Below, piece by piece: positions 1-8,866 of a stretch of DNA of 64,000 nt. Each line of letters begins with the position of its first letter. Position 1 is the first letter of the stretch. The notes below the pieces were generated by a model that was given only the letters and a program-made list of their open reading frames with translations, was not told where the DNA came from and made no database searches. The DNA lies in the NCBI RefSeq assembly GCF_031202265.1, contig NZ_CP100604.1, forward strand, positions 9,096,501 to 9,160,500, given 5' to 3'. This DNA is from Bradyrhizobium sp. Ash2021. GTDB lineage: Bacteria; Pseudomonadota; Alphaproteobacteria; Rhizobiales; Xanthobacteraceae. The translations under genes and the position numbers were made by a program.

Positions 1-100
1 TCCGCTGCCGAACGTTCGATTCAGCTGCTTCTCCCCGGTATTGAAGAGGTGATCCAGTCGTTTCTTGTTTGGTTCAAAATTAAACCACCTTGTAGCTGCC

Positions 101-313
101 ATGAAATCCAAACTCACGCAACCCATTTGCCGCCTCAGTCAAAGGTCGAGCCGCTGGCAAAATCAACCATCCCTGTCCTGTCCCAAATGCGGCAAGCAGC
201 CGAAGTTCGTCACGAGCATGGTGAACCCTCACTTAGTTCCAGAGCATGAGGCGGGCTCATTACATCGGCGACGGCTTCGCAGATACGGCTCGCAATTAAT
301 CTGCGCGGTGTGA
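101..313 (+). pseudogene. Possible decayed zinc-ribbon small protein
   Basis: A 70-residue reading frame contains one CPKCGKQPKFVTSM segment (Cys27 and Cys30). It resembles the first half of the short one-domain zinc-ribbon proteins common in rhizobia, which normally carry a second Cys pair after a short strand. Here the second pair is missing and the rest is Arg-rich and looks non-coding. I see no clear ribosome binding site. The likely reading is a remnant whose 3' half has been lost. The family comparison is from memory and the coding status is uncertain. Confidence 0.25.
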
Positions 314-519
314 TCAGGAGCCGCATTTCATGCGCGCAGATTCTATTCAAGTTCGCATTGGATGGGATCGAGTGTGAGGTCCATTCTGGGTCAAAAACGG
401 TCCTGACAGCCTTGAAGCGCCACTTCCGGTCTACCCCGAGGAACGGACATTACCAGACCGGCACGGTTGGTCTGTTTGGTGCCAACAACGGACCCATGCA
501 CCGCAGCAAAACAACAGAA

Positions 520-1509
520 CTATTCGATCACCTCGTCGGCGGTCGCGATCAACGTCGGCGGCACGGTCAACCCGAACGACTGCGCGGTCTTGAGATTAAC
601 GATGAGTTGGAACTTTGTCGGCTGTTGTATCGGAAGCTCGGCCGGGTTCGCGCCTTTAAGGATGCGGTCCACATAGGCGGCGGATCGACGGAAGATGTCC
701 GGCGCGTCCGGCCCATACGTCATGAGCCCGCCTTCGACGGCGAACGGCCGATAGACCGAGACAGCAGGCAACCGGGTTTGTACGGCGAACTGAGCGATCC
801 CCTTGATGTGAGCGACATTGAACGGGTCGGGCGGGATGATCAGACTGCTGCCCGGCTGTTTGCTCAGAACGTTGATAGTCGATTCTATCTCATCGGGCGT
901 GCCGACCGGCGTTGCGACGAGTTCGATTCCCGCCGGTTGGCGCGTGACTTCGATTTCACGGAGAAAATCATAAAAAAAAGGAGTGGTCTTTGGATTGAAC
1001 ATCAGCGCCGCTCGGGTGATGTGCGGCTTTACGTCCCTGAGAAGTCCAATCCACTTTCCGATCAGTTCCGGATTGACGAAAGTGAAGCCGGTAATGTTGC
1101 CCCCCGGATGCGACAGGCTTTTCACGAGGCCGAGGCCTACCGGATCCTGTACCAGCGCGCAGACGATCGGAATCGAACTGGTGATTTTTTTCAGTTCCGC
1201 GACTGCTGGCGTACCATTGGCGAGAATTACATCGGGCGCGAGCGATACCAGCTCCCTGGCATATTGCCGAATGAGTTCGCTGTTGCTGGCCGACCACCGG
1301 TATTCGACGCGGACATTTTCGCCCTGCTTCCAGCCGAGGCCCGCCAATCCCTGGCTAAACGCCATGATGCGTGCATGGCTCTCGGGGTCGCCTTCTGCGA
1401 CCGTCATCAACACACCAACACTCGGCATGCCCGTAGACCGCTGCGCGCGTGCCGCCAACGGCCATGCCGCCGCGCCGCCGACAAGCGTAATGAACTCTCG
1501 TCGCTTCAT
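520..1509 (-). CDS. ABC transporter substrate-binding protein (ABC_sub_bind family)
   Basis: A 329-residue periplasmic solute-binding protein. It begins MKRREFITLVGGAAAW and continues to an Ala-Arg-Ala-Gln cleavage region, a Tat-like leader very common in this family in Bradyrhizobium. The mature part has the family hallmarks: an N-terminal PSVGVLM strand, the segment LAPDVILANGTPAVAEL, and a closing region with ADEVIE typical of these proteins. I chose the ATG at 1509 over an in-frame start 14 codons upstream because the KRREF leader sits directly behind it. No permease or ATPase gene lies next to it, so it is an orphan and the ligand cannot be inferred. The family often annotates as an aromatic or branched amino-acid-like binding protein. 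Confidence 0.85.
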   Translation of the reverse strand: MKRREFITLVGGAAAWPLAARAQRSTGMPSVGVLMTVAEGDPESHARIMAFSQGLAGLGWKQGENVRVEYRWSASNSELIRQYARELVSLAPDVILANGTPAVAELKKITSSIPIVCALVQDPVGLGLVKSLSHPGGNITGFTFVNPELIGKWIGLLRDVKPHITRAALMFNPKTTPFFYDFLREIEVTRQPAGIELVATPVGTPDEIESTINVLSKQPGSSLIIPPDPFNVAHIKGIAQFAVQTRLPAVSVYRPFAVEGGLMTYGPDAPDIFRRSAAYVDRILKGANPAELPIQQPTKFQLIVNLKTAQSFGLTVPPTLIATADEVIE

Positions 1510-1904
1510 TGCCAATCCTGCTCCCAGTGCTCTCAAGCCAACCGTAAGCAATTTTTCGGCATAGGTCCAAGTGTCGGATGTCTGAAATGGGTCACTCTCG
1601 TCGTTCTGACCGCGCCGCGAGGACTTCCGGTCTTCGCCGAAAAGCAGACAATTTCGAAAGCCCGTCGGCGGGTCCCAAAGGTGCGATAGCTGACGTCGCC
1701 CCTCTCATTCGATCACGTCGCCGGCACGGGCGAGCAGCACGCTGCAGACCTGCCCTGCCCGGCGCCGCCATCGTCACTCAATCGGTACTTGCATCGACAA
1801 GTCAACTGCTACAATCCGTAGCACGACAGTAGGTAACAACTTACGAGGCTCTGCGCGGCAGCGTGTGCCCGGCGCCGTAGCCTCGCATCCTTCAGGGCGT
1901 TGCC
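1510..1904. other. Intergenic stretch with no supported gene
   Basis: No convincing coding frame. Short open frames exist on both strands but lack ribosome binding sites and recognisable protein sequence. The segment around 1575-1700 is GC-rich, of a composition often seen in repeat-derived spacers of these genomes. I see no clear terminator or promoter. Confidence 0.4.
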
Positions 1905-2102
1905 ATGAGCAGTTACGCAAAGGCCGAGGCAGTGCTGGCCCTCCACCGGTTCGGGATGGGGCCGCGCCCGGGTTCGATTGCGGCGATCGGGGCTCGTCCA
2001 TCCGCGGGACTCAGATTGGCGGAAAGATCGACACGTTTACGCGATCCCGCGCAGTTTCAGAAACCAGATCTGGCCCTGACTGCAGGAGGCCGTCGAGCCT
2101 AA
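1905..2102 (+). pseudogene. DUF1800 N-terminal fragment
   Basis: The frame opens with MSSYAKAEAVLALHRFGMGPRPGS. This matches the start of DUF1800 proteins (large secreted proteins of about 450-500 residues, usually paired with a DUF1501 gene), in which an ALxRFGxGxRPG motif is followed by Asp-Pro and a helix. Only about 65 residues remain before a stop at 2100-2102, and no further DUF1800 sequence or DUF1501 partner follows. I read it as a truncated remnant. The downstream boundary, near 2090, abuts an opposite-strand gene fragment, suggesting a deletion or rearrangement joint. Confidence 0.5.
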
Positions 2103-2217
2103 TGGCGACGTCAAAAACGGGAGACGTTGCCGCGCGCTCGAAAAGCAGCCGTAGTTTCGGGTGGAGCCCGTCGCCACGTGCCGCCGCGAACGCGTGAAAA
2201 TCCAAAAACGTCGTCAT
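2011..2217 (-). pseudogene. Truncated unknown gene downstream of the 2248-2733 gene
   Basis: A 68-residue frame starts MTTFLDFHAFAAARG with a good ribosome binding site (GGAG eight bases before the ATG) and lies 30 bases after the stop of the upstream gene, so it was probably the second gene of an operon. The first 43 residues look like protein. The last 25 run antisense to the DUF1800 fragment and are likely junk read across a junction near 2090. I do not recognise the family. Confidence 0.35.
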
Positions 2218-2247
2218 GATCCGGTCTCCGAAAACGCTGCACCACGA

Positions 2248-2733
2248 TCATGAACCCTGAAGCGGGAGAGATATCTCCACACTCCGTATCTTGTCCGGGA
2301 ATGGAATTACTGAAGTCACCTGCGTATCAGCAGATGACGGAACCCCAAATTGCCGCTCCATCGCCTCGCGCCCCGTCGGGTCTTGCGCGACTTCGCTCGA
2401 CTCCACGATGTCAAGGCTGACAATGCCTCCTGGATTCCTCAAAAGCAGCACCGGGCTGACTTCGTCAGCACGGCAAATGACCAGATGCGGTCGGTCGGGA
2501 TTCGCTAACGCCAACGATGCCAGTCGTCGCAACCCAACTCGCGCCTGCTCCCAGTGCGCGATCAACGGAGCCCAGCTTCCTTTGTCTTTCAGGATGCCGT
2601 TGAGAATGCCTTGCGAAATAGGATCGTCCGGCGAGAGCACACCCAGACTCCCGATGACGTCGATGACGTGTGGACCTGCGGCGAGTTGGACCATCAGGCC
2701 CGTTTTTCCGCTGTCGAATCTCACGAGCTTCAT
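2248..2733 (-). CDS. Conserved hypothetical protein, N-terminus MKLVRFDSGKTGL
   Basis: A 161-residue soluble protein with no signal peptide or membrane segment. The start at 2733 is preferred over an in-frame codon 13 residues upstream because CGGAGA lies five bases before it. The opening MKLVRFDSGKTGLMV and GPHVIDVI resemble the small N-terminal domain of fumarylacetoacetate-hydrolase-family proteins, but the metal-binding catalytic domain (normally 200 residues more) is absent, so enzymatic activity of that type is not supported. The middle, GSWAPLIAHWEQARVGLRRL, is helical. It may be transcribed together with the fragment at 2011-2217. Confidence 0.55.
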   Translation of the reverse strand: MKLVRFDSGKTGLMVQLAAGPHVIDVIGSLGVLSPDDPISQGILNGILKDKGSWAPLIAHWEQARVGLRRLASLALANPDRPHLVICRADEVSPVLLLRNPGGIVSLDIVESSEVAQDPTGREAMERQFGVPSSADTQVTSVIPFPDKIRSVEISLPLQGS

Positions 2734-2960
2734 GATGTTCTCCGCAATCGCGTGTGCTTTCGCAGCGACCATAATGATCGACCGAACAGCAGAACTTCGA
2801 TTCTTACCCTCGAATCTAAAGAAACCGGGTCCGGACGATGTCTTCGGAAATCGGGTGGGCCGAGAGCCTCGCCATCGGCAATGTGAAGACAGGACCCGGA
2901 GTAGAGCAGGCCGCCAACGGCTTGATGATGATCTCCCTCACCCACGCGATGAGAGCGAAC

Positions 2961-4052
2961 ATGACCATGATCCACGAGGAGCACCAAAGGCAGAACCAAG
3001 CTGTCGTGGTCAATGATCCGCGGTGGGCGCGCATTGTCGCCCGCGACCGGACGGCTGATGGTCATCTTTGGTACTCTGTTTTGACAACTGGCGTTTACTG
3101 TCGGCCATCCTGCCCGTCCCGGATCGCCAATCCCAAGAACGTCCTGCTTCATGACACCTTCGAGGAGGCCAAGGCGACGGGCTTTCGGCCGTGCAAGCGG
3201 TGCAATCCGGACGGACTTTCGGTTGAGGCGGAGAACGTCGCCATCGTCGCGCGTGCCTGCCGGCTGATCGAGAAAAGTGAGGAGGAGCCGTCTTTGACCG
3301 ATCTGGCAACGGCGGTTGGCCTCAGTCCGAGCTATTTCCATCGCCGCTTCAAAGCGGTCACTGGTTTGACGCCGAAGGATTATGCTGCGGCCAATCGCGC
3401 ATCGAAGGTCCGTGAAAGCTTGGCAAGTGGCAATAGCGTTACGGAGGCGATCTACGACGCCGGCTTCAACTCCAGCGGTCGCTTTTACGAGAAATCCACC
3501 GGCATGCTCGGCATGACGCCGTCCCAATATCGCGCCGGTGGCGCCAACGAGGAAATTCGTTTTGCTGTCGGTGAGACATCGCTCGGCACCATCCTGGTCG
3601 CGTCGAGCAAGAAGGGAGTAGCCTCCATTCTTCTCGGCGACGACCCGAGTGAATTGGTGTGCCAACTGCAGGATCGCTTTCCCAAGGCCCGCCTGATCGG
3701 CGCCGACAGGAACTACGAAGCCCTTGTGGCCCATGTTATCGGCTTCATTGAAGCCCCTCGGATAGGTCTCGATCTGCCGCTTGACGTTCGCGGCACCGCG
3801 TTCCAGCGGCGGGTGTGGCAGGCGCTCCAGGGAGTCCCGATCGGTCAGACCGTCTCCTACACGGAAATCGCGCGGCGGATCGGCTCTCCCCACGCAGTGC
3901 GCGCGGTCGCCGGCGCCTGCGCCGCGAACGACCTCGCGGTCGCCATCCCGTGTCACCGGGTGGTGCGGAACGACGGGTCGCTCTCGGGCTACGCGTGGGG
4001 TGTCGAGCGCAAGCAGGCCTTGCTTACGCGCGAGGCGGCGCGCAGCCTTTAG
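2961..4052 (+). CDS. ada: Bifunctional DNA alkylation repair protein / transcriptional activator Ada
   Basis: A 363-residue Ada with all three domains. The N-terminal zinc domain (about residues 15-90) has the four zinc cysteines C47, C51, C78 and C81, spaced 4-27-3 exactly as in E. coli Ada, where the first Cys accepts methyl groups from phosphotriesters and switches on the activator. An AraC-type helix-turn-helix follows (about residues 95-190, LTDLATAVGLSPSYFHRRFK). The C-terminal O6-methylguanine transferase domain has AIPCHRV with acceptor Cys331. The frame stays open 41 codons upstream, but the ATG at 2961 has GAGAG in front of it and fits the family length; 2967 is an alternative. A second methyltransferase gene follows, consistent with an adaptive-response locus. 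Confidence 0.93.
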   Translation: MTMIHEEHQRQNQAVVVNDPRWARIVARDRTADGHLWYSVLTTGVYCRPSCPSRIANPKNVLLHDTFEEAKATGFRPCKRCNPDGLSVEAENVAIVARACRLIEKSEEEPSLTDLATAVGLSPSYFHRRFKAVTGLTPKDYAAANRASKVRESLASGNSVTEAIYDAGFNSSGRFYEKSTGMLGMTPSQYRAGGANEEIRFAVGETSLGTILVASSKKGVASILLGDDPSELVCQLQDRFPKARLIGADRNYEALVAHVIGFIEAPRIGLDLPLDVRGTAFQRRVWQALQGVPIGQTVSYTEIARRIGSPHAVRAVAGACAANDLAVAIPCHRVVRNDGSLSGYAWGVERKQALLTREAARSL

Positions 4053-4197
4053 TCCTGCGGACACCGTTTGGCGCGTTCGCAATCCGCCTTCTGCGCAACG
4101 TAACCGACATCTTCAATATGAAAGCGAAAACCGGGGTGAGCTGACACGGCCGCGTTCGTAGGGTCATCGGCGGAACAAAACCACCGGAGTTAGACCT

Positions 4198-4770
4198 ATG
4201 AATCTGATCGTCACCGATCTCGCGTCCCGAGAGACCGCATCATTCAAGAGCGTCGCCGCGCACGAAATCGAGTTCGCAGTCGGCGACTGCGCCCTTGGGA
4301 AAGTTCCTGGGAAGGTTCTTGTCGCGCGCAGCCCAACCGGCGTTTGCGCAATCCTGTTTGGCTCGACGGCCGAAGAGGTGGAGCAGGATCTGGCTGCAAG
4401 CTTCCCGGGCAGCCGGATTGTCTCGAACGACCGCCGGCTTCGCGCTGACCTGACCAAGATTCTGCAATTCATCGCTGTCCCCCGCAATCCGCTCGAACTT
4501 GACCTCGATATTCGCGGCACGCCATTCCAGCGTCGTGTTTGGGATGCGCTTCGCACGATTGCCATCGGAAAGCCCCTCACCTACGCACAACTCGCCCGCC
4601 GTGTGAGCGGACCCAAATCGCTGCGAGCGATCGCTCAGGCCTGCGCTGAGAACCCGATCGCCCTGGCAATCCCCTGTCATCGCGTCATGGGCAGCAGTGG
4701 ATCGATGGCGGGCTATCGCTGGGGCATCGAACGCAAGCAGGCGCTAATCAACAAGGAAGTTGCGACCTGA
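4198..4770 (+). CDS. ogt: Methylated-DNA--[protein]-cysteine S-methyltransferase
   Basis: A 190-residue suicide repair protein that moves the methyl group of O6-methylguanine to its own cysteine. The C-terminal half has the complete signature: GTPFQRRVWDALRTI, the recognition-helix region LARRVSGPKSLRAIAQACAENP, and the active site IALAIPCHRV with Cys160. It is closely similar to the C-terminal half of the Ada protein immediately upstream (same FAVG..LG start, RGT.FQRRVW, GYxWGxERKQAL), so it is probably a domain duplicate. GGAG precedes the ATG by nine bases. The 145-base gap after ada shows no clear terminator, so co-transcription is possible. Confidence 0.9.
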   Translation: MNLIVTDLASRETASFKSVAAHEIEFAVGDCALGKVPGKVLVARSPTGVCAILFGSTAEEVEQDLAASFPGSRIVSNDRRLRADLTKILQFIAVPRNPLELDLDIRGTPFQRRVWDALRTIAIGKPLTYAQLARRVSGPKSLRAIAQACAENPIALAIPCHRVMGSSGSMAGYRWGIERKQALINKEVAT

Positions 4771-4922
4771 TTTAGATGTCCGTTGACCGAAGCCTGCCGA
4801 GCGTCCGCCGGCGAGTTTCGATTTACCGACAACAACCGGAGTTCAACAACCATCATCCAGATCTACCCTGAAAACGTCCACTCATGGCGGACAGCAACCA
4901 AGCACACAAAAGGAGAGTGATC

Positions 4923-5372
4923 GTGTCGAAGGAAGAAGATAACAAGGCCATTGTTGGCCGGTGGTTCACGGATTTCTGGGGCAAGACTTGCGACCTCGGA
5001 ATTGTCGATGAACTCGCTGCGCCCGACATGCTCCTGCAGTATTCGCTCCACGAACCGCGCCGAGGCCGGGAAGACATCAAGGCGTTCATGACGGACTTCC
5101 GAAAGGCGTTCCCTGATCTGAACTTCTGGGGTGCTGCGGATCTTATCGCGGAAGGTGACTACGTCGTCGGCCGCTGGGAAGGCGGCGGAACGCATACGGG
5201 ACCCGCATTCAGCGACTTCCTGGTGGGATCCTTGCCGGCCAATACCGGCCGCAAGATGAAATTCACTGGCACCACCGTGCTGAAGCTCAAGGACAGAAAA
5301 ATCATCGAGGAAATCGGCCTCGACGATGGTGTCACCGCCTTGCAGCAACTCGGTCTCATCCGCGCCGCGTAA
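4923..5372 (+). CDS. SnoaL-like / ester cyclase family protein (NTF2-like fold)
   Basis: A 149-residue polyketide-cyclase-like protein. Features typical of SnoaL-like proteins are IVGRWFTDFWGK near the N-terminus, LLQYSLHEPRRGREDIKAFM, FPDLNFWGAADLIAEGDYVVGRW, and a final strand with KIIEEIGLDDGVTALQQLGLI. The substrate is unknown; many of these proteins are general NTF2-fold enzymes. I chose the GTG at 4923 because AGGAG lies seven bases before it. An ATG at 4884 gives 13 extra residues with no good ribosome binding site. It follows the alkylation repair genes on the same strand, but a functional link is not shown. Confidence 0.75.
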   Translation: MSKEEDNKAIVGRWFTDFWGKTCDLGIVDELAAPDMLLQYSLHEPRRGREDIKAFMTDFRKAFPDLNFWGAADLIAEGDYVVGRWEGGGTHTGPAFSDFLVGSLPANTGRKMKFTGTTVLKLKDRKIIEEIGLDDGVTALQQLGLIRAA

Positions 5373-5408
5373 CCGTTCCCGGTCCGCGCCGACCGGAGAA
5401 CCATAGAA

Positions 5409-5444
5409 GGGAGATCCGGCGACCTCTCGGTCGCCGGATCTCCC
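5409..5444. terminator. Strong 16-bp hairpin between convergent genes
   Basis: Perfect inverted repeat: arm 5409-5424 (GGGAGATCCGGCGACC), loop TCTC, arm 5429-5444. It lies 37 bases after the SnoaL-like stop and before the leftward RND operon. There is no U-tract on either side, so it may be a stalling or 3'-end-protecting hairpin rather than a classical intrinsic terminator. Confidence 0.6.
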
Positions 5445-5530
5445 CGAGATGCAATCGATGAACGGTTGTTAGTCGCGCCAGCCGAACACCTCGCCCGAAG
5501 CTCGCATCTCATCTGGGGTCGCGATCATTC

Positions 5531-5698
5531 CTATTCGAGGCTATCGGCAATCCTCGTCGCGCCTGTCACGAGCCACGTCCCCGCCCCGTGCGCCGGAGGC
5601 GGGTCAGGAGAGAATTGCGCAAACGCCGCGGTTGGCACCATCGAGATAGTTGTGATTGTCACACTCACGGACAGCGTCAAGAGTGTCTTCCGGGCCAT
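5531..5698 (-). CDS. Small secreted peptide at the end of the RND operon
   Basis: A 55-residue frame too short for usual gene calling. It starts MARKTLLTLSVSVTITTISM and continues to a VPTAAFAQF signal-peptidase-like site, then a Pro-rich, Gly-rich mature part of about 27 residues ending in a stop at 5531. It starts 15 bases after the stop of the RND permease on the same strand, with a purine-rich GGAAACGGAAAA upstream. The clean Sec signal peptide is the main argument that it is or was real. It could also be the N-terminal remnant of a longer periplasmic protein. Confidence 0.4.
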   Translation of the reverse strand: MARKTLLTLSVSVTITTISMVPTAAFAQFSPDPPPAHGAGTWLVTGATRIADSLE

Positions 5699-5713
5699 CG
5701 TGTTTTCCGTTTC

Positions 5714-8700
5714 CTAGAATTGCGTCTCAAGAACCGGCGCCGGCTCGTTCTGCGCGGATACGCGCTCCGACGGCGGGGGATGTTGCGTCAAGTCCACAGC
5801 CTCAGGGGTTGGCCAGCAATCGTCGTGGACAGGGTGGATCCGGAACCACGCCACATAGAGCGCCGGCAGGAACAGGAGCGTCAGCAGCGTGCCGACGATG
5901 ATGCCGCCCATCATCGCGTAGGCCATCGGGCCCCAGAAAATCTCGCGCGCGATCGGAATCAGCGCGAGACTTGCAGCGGCCGCCGTCAGCAGGATCGGCC
6001 GCATGCGATGCTCGGTCGCTTCCACAACGGCATCCCAGGCCGGGCGCCCCTCCTTCCTCAGATCCTCGATCTGCACGATCAGGATCACGGAGTTTCGGAC
6101 CAGAATACCGATCAGTGCCAGGACGCCGAGGATGCCAACGAACCCAAGCGGCGAGCCGCTCGGCAGCATGGCCATGACGACGCCGATCACGGCGAGCGGC
6201 GCGACCGCAAACACCAGAAACAGCCGATGGAAGCTTTGCAGCTGAACCATCAGGACCGTGGCCATGACAAAAAGCATGAGCGGAACGACCGCCACGATCG
6301 GCGCCTGGCTCTTGGCGCTCTCCTCGACGGAGCCACTGATCGCCACAGAATAACCTGACGGCAATTCTTTGGCGAACTCCGCCACCCTCGGCGCCAACTG
6401 GTCCATGATTGTCTTCGGCTGGACGTTGGTGACGACGCCAGCCTTCAGCGTGACCGTAGGAATCCGCGCGCGGCGCCAGATCGTCGGCTGCTCGATTTCG
6501 TAGCGCAGATTGGCCACGGCCCCGAGCGGCACCGACTGCCCGCTGAGCCCGGTTAACTGCAGATCGCGCAGCGTGTCGATCGAGGCGCGCTCCGCCGTCG
6601 TAGCGCGTCCGGTGACATTGACGAGATAGATGCTGTCGCGAACCTGTGTGATCGGGGTGCCCTCGAGCACCGAGTTCACGGCCGTGGCGATGTCTTCCGA
6701 CGTCACGCCGAGCTGGCGCGCCTTGTCCTGGAGAACGTCGACCTTGACGACGCGCGCAGGCTCCATCCAGTCGAACACGACATTGCCGAGACCGGGGTTG
6801 CTCCGGACGATGCCAGCGAGTGCCTGCGAAAGATCTCTGACCTTCGCGATATCTGGTCCGCTCACGCGGTATTGCACGGGACGTCCCACGGGTGGGCCGA
6901 CCTCAAGCAATTTGACGTAGGTGTCGGTGCCTGGAAACGTCTTCCTCAGATATTCCTCGAATTGCGCCTTGACGAGATCGCGCGCCTTTATGCCGCCCCT
7001 GGTCACAACTACTTGCTGGCCAAACCATGCATTGGCCGTCTGCACGTCGAACGACAGCACAAACCGCGGCGCGCCGGTGCCGACATAGGTCGACCAATGC
7101 TCCACAGAGCCATTGCCCTGCAGCTGTTCGCGCTCGAAGCGCGCCATCTGCGCATTGGTGTCTGCAATCGAGGCGTTTTGCGGCAGATTCCAGTCGATCA
7201 CCAGCTCGTCACGATCCGACGAGGGAAAGAACTGCTGCTGCACGAAAGTCATGCCGAACAACGCGACGAAGAAGGCCGCAACCGTCACGCCGACGGTGAT
7301 CCAACGGTGATGCATGCAGAAGAGCAGCAGGCGGGCGAACATCTGCGCCAGCCGGCCCTTCTCCTCATGGTGGCCCTTCATCTTTGCGGGCAGAATGGTG
7401 ACGCCGAGCAGCGGCGTGAACAGCACCGCGACGATCCACGACACGATCAGAGAGACCGCAATCACCACGAACAGGGTGAAGGTAAATTCGCCGGCATTAC
7501 TGCTGTTCAGCCCAATCGGGATGAAGCCTGCGACGGTGACCAGCGTGCCCGTCAGCATGGGAAATGCGGTCGACGTATAGACGTGGGTCGCCGCCTTTTC
7601 GAGGGGATCTCCGACCTCCAGTCGGGCCACCATCATTTCGACGGCAATCATGGCGTCATCGACCAGAAGGCCGAGCGCGATGATCAATGCGCCCAGCGAA
7701 ATTCTCTGCAATGAAATGCCGGCATAGTTCATCACCACGAAGGTAATGGCGAGAACCAGCGGGATCGCAATTGCGACGACAAGCCCGGCGCGCATGCCCA
7801 AGCTGAGAAAGCTGATGGCGAGAACAATAACCACGGCCTCAAACAGCGCTTCGGTGAAGCCCGACACCGCATGCTCGACGACGACCGGCTGATCGGCGAC
7901 CAGGTGAACGCCGACGCCGATCGGGAGGTCGGCAATGACCTTCGTCATTTGCTCTTTCAGCGCCTCGCCGAAGTGAAGCAGGTTTGCGCCGGACTTCATG
8001 CCGATGGCAAGCCCGATTGCAGGCTGGCCGTTGTACCTGAACAAGGTCTTGGCCGGATCGGCATAACCGCGCGTGATGGTCGCGACGTCAGTGAGCGGAA
8101 AGAAGCGGTCGTTGATCCGGAGATTGACCGCGTTCAGGCTTGCCTCCGACGTGAACCGGCCGTTCACCCGCACACTGATTCGCTCGGGCCCGTCCTGGAA
8201 CACCCCGGACGGGGCGACCGCGTTTTGTCCCTGCAGGGAGGCCATGATCGAGTGGACGTCGAGGCCAAGGGCCGCGATCTTCCGGGTGGAGAATTCGAGG
8301 TAAATCACCTCGTCCTGCGTACCCAGAATGTCGACCTTACCCACATCCGGCACGGTCAAGACCTTGGCACGGACGTCCTCGACCTCGTCGCGCAGCTGAC
8401 GCTGGGTCAAGCCGTCGCTGGTGAAGGCGTAGATGTTACCGAACACGTCGCCGAAGCGATCGTTGAAGCCCGGCCCGATGACGCCTTGCGGGAATTCGCC
8501 CTTGATATCCGCGATCATGTTGCGGACGCGGACCCAGGTCGGCTTGACGTCAGCCGCCTTCGTCGCATCCCGCAGATAGACGAATACGGTGGTCTGGCCC
8601 GCGACCGTCACGCTCTTGGTGTAGTCGAGCGATTCCAGCTCCTCGAGCTTCTTTTCGATCCTGTCGGTGACCTGGCGCGTCATTTCTTCGGGCGATGCGC

Positions 8701-8866
8701 CCGGCCACTGCGCCTGGATCACCATGGTCTTGATGGTGAAGTCGGGATCCTCCTGACGACCAAGCTGAAGGTAGGCAAAGAGGCCCGCCGCCATGAAGGC
8801 GATCATGAAATACCAGACGAGCGAACGATGGCGGAGCGCCCAGTCGGAAAGGTTGAATGACTTCAT
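5714..8866 (-). CDS. RND efflux transporter permease (AcrB/HAE1-like superfamily)
   Basis: A 1050-residue inner-membrane proton antiporter, normal length for the family. The first membrane helix is at about residues 15-35, followed by a large periplasmic loop with PGASPEEM and ELESLDYTKS. Membrane helices 2-6 span about residues 335-490, with the proton-relay pair Asp403-Asp404 in GLLVDDAMIAVEMM. A second periplasmic loop and the last six helices end near IIVGTLLTLLFLPALYVAWF. The short acidic/Pro tail is cytoplasmic. The ATG overlaps the stop of the upstream adaptor by four bases (ATGA), so the two are translationally coupled. Sequence features fit drug or biocide export rather than the heavy-metal subgroup, but the substrate is not determinable. 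No outer-membrane channel gene is nearby, so a TolC-type protein must be supplied elsewhere. Confidence 0.93.
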   Translation of the reverse strand: MKSFNLSDWALRHRSLVWYFMIAFMAAGLFAYLQLGRQEDPDFTIKTMVIQAQWPGASPEEMTRQVTDRIEKKLEELESLDYTKSVTVAGQTTVFVYLRDATKAADVKPTWVRVRNMIADIKGEFPQGVIGPGFNDRFGDVFGNIYAFTSDGLTQRQLRDEVEDVRAKVLTVPDVGKVDILGTQDEVIYLEFSTRKIAALGLDVHSIMASLQGQNAVAPSGVFQDGPERISVRVNGRFTSEASLNAVNLRINDRFFPLTDVATITRGYADPAKTLFRYNGQPAIGLAIGMKSGANLLHFGEALKEQMTKVIADLPIGVGVHLVADQPVVVEHAVSGFTEALFEAVVIVLAISFLSLGMRAGLVVAIAIPLVLAITFVVMNYAGISLQRISLGALIIALGLLVDDAMIAVEMMVARLEVGDPLEKAATHVYTSTAFPMLTGTLVTVAGFIPIGLNSSNAGEFTFTLFVVIAVSLIVSWIVAVLFTPLLGVTILPAKMKGHHEEKGRLAQMFARLLLFCMHHRWITVGVTVAAFFVALFGMTFVQQQFFPSSDRDELVIDWNLPQNASIADTNAQMARFEREQLQGNGSVEHWSTYVGTGAPRFVLSFDVQTANAWFGQQVVVTRGGIKARDLVKAQFEEYLRKTFPGTDTYVKLLEVGPPVGRPVQYRVSGPDIAKVRDLSQALAGIVRSNPGLGNVVFDWMEPARVVKVDVLQDKARQLGVTSEDIATAVNSVLEGTPITQVRDSIYLVNVTGRATTAERASIDTLRDLQLTGLSGQSVPLGAVANLRYEIEQPTIWRRARIPTVTLKAGVVTNVQPKTIMDQLAPRVAEFAKELPSGYSVAISGSVEESAKSQAPIVAVVPLMLFVMATVLMVQLQSFHRLFLVFAVAPLAVIGVVMAMLPSGSPLGFVGILGVLALIGILVRNSVILIVQIEDLRKEGRPAWDAVVEATEHRMRPILLTAAAASLALIPIAREIFWGPMAYAMMGGIIVGTLLTLLFLPALYVAWFRIHPVHDDCWPTPEAVDLTQHPPPSERVSAQNEPAPVLETQF

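Noticed and set aside
310..1689. Long plus-strand open frame of 459 codons
   Set aside because: Antisense to the solute-binding protein gene; Arg-rich, no domain, no ribosome binding site.
2248..2733. Annotation as fumarylacetoacetate hydrolase
   Set aside because: Only a faint N-terminal resemblance; the catalytic metal-binding domain is absent.
2730..4082. Minus-strand 450-codon frame opposite ada
   Set aside because: Shadow of the high-GC ada gene; composition is Arg/Gly-rich and contains no recognisable motif.
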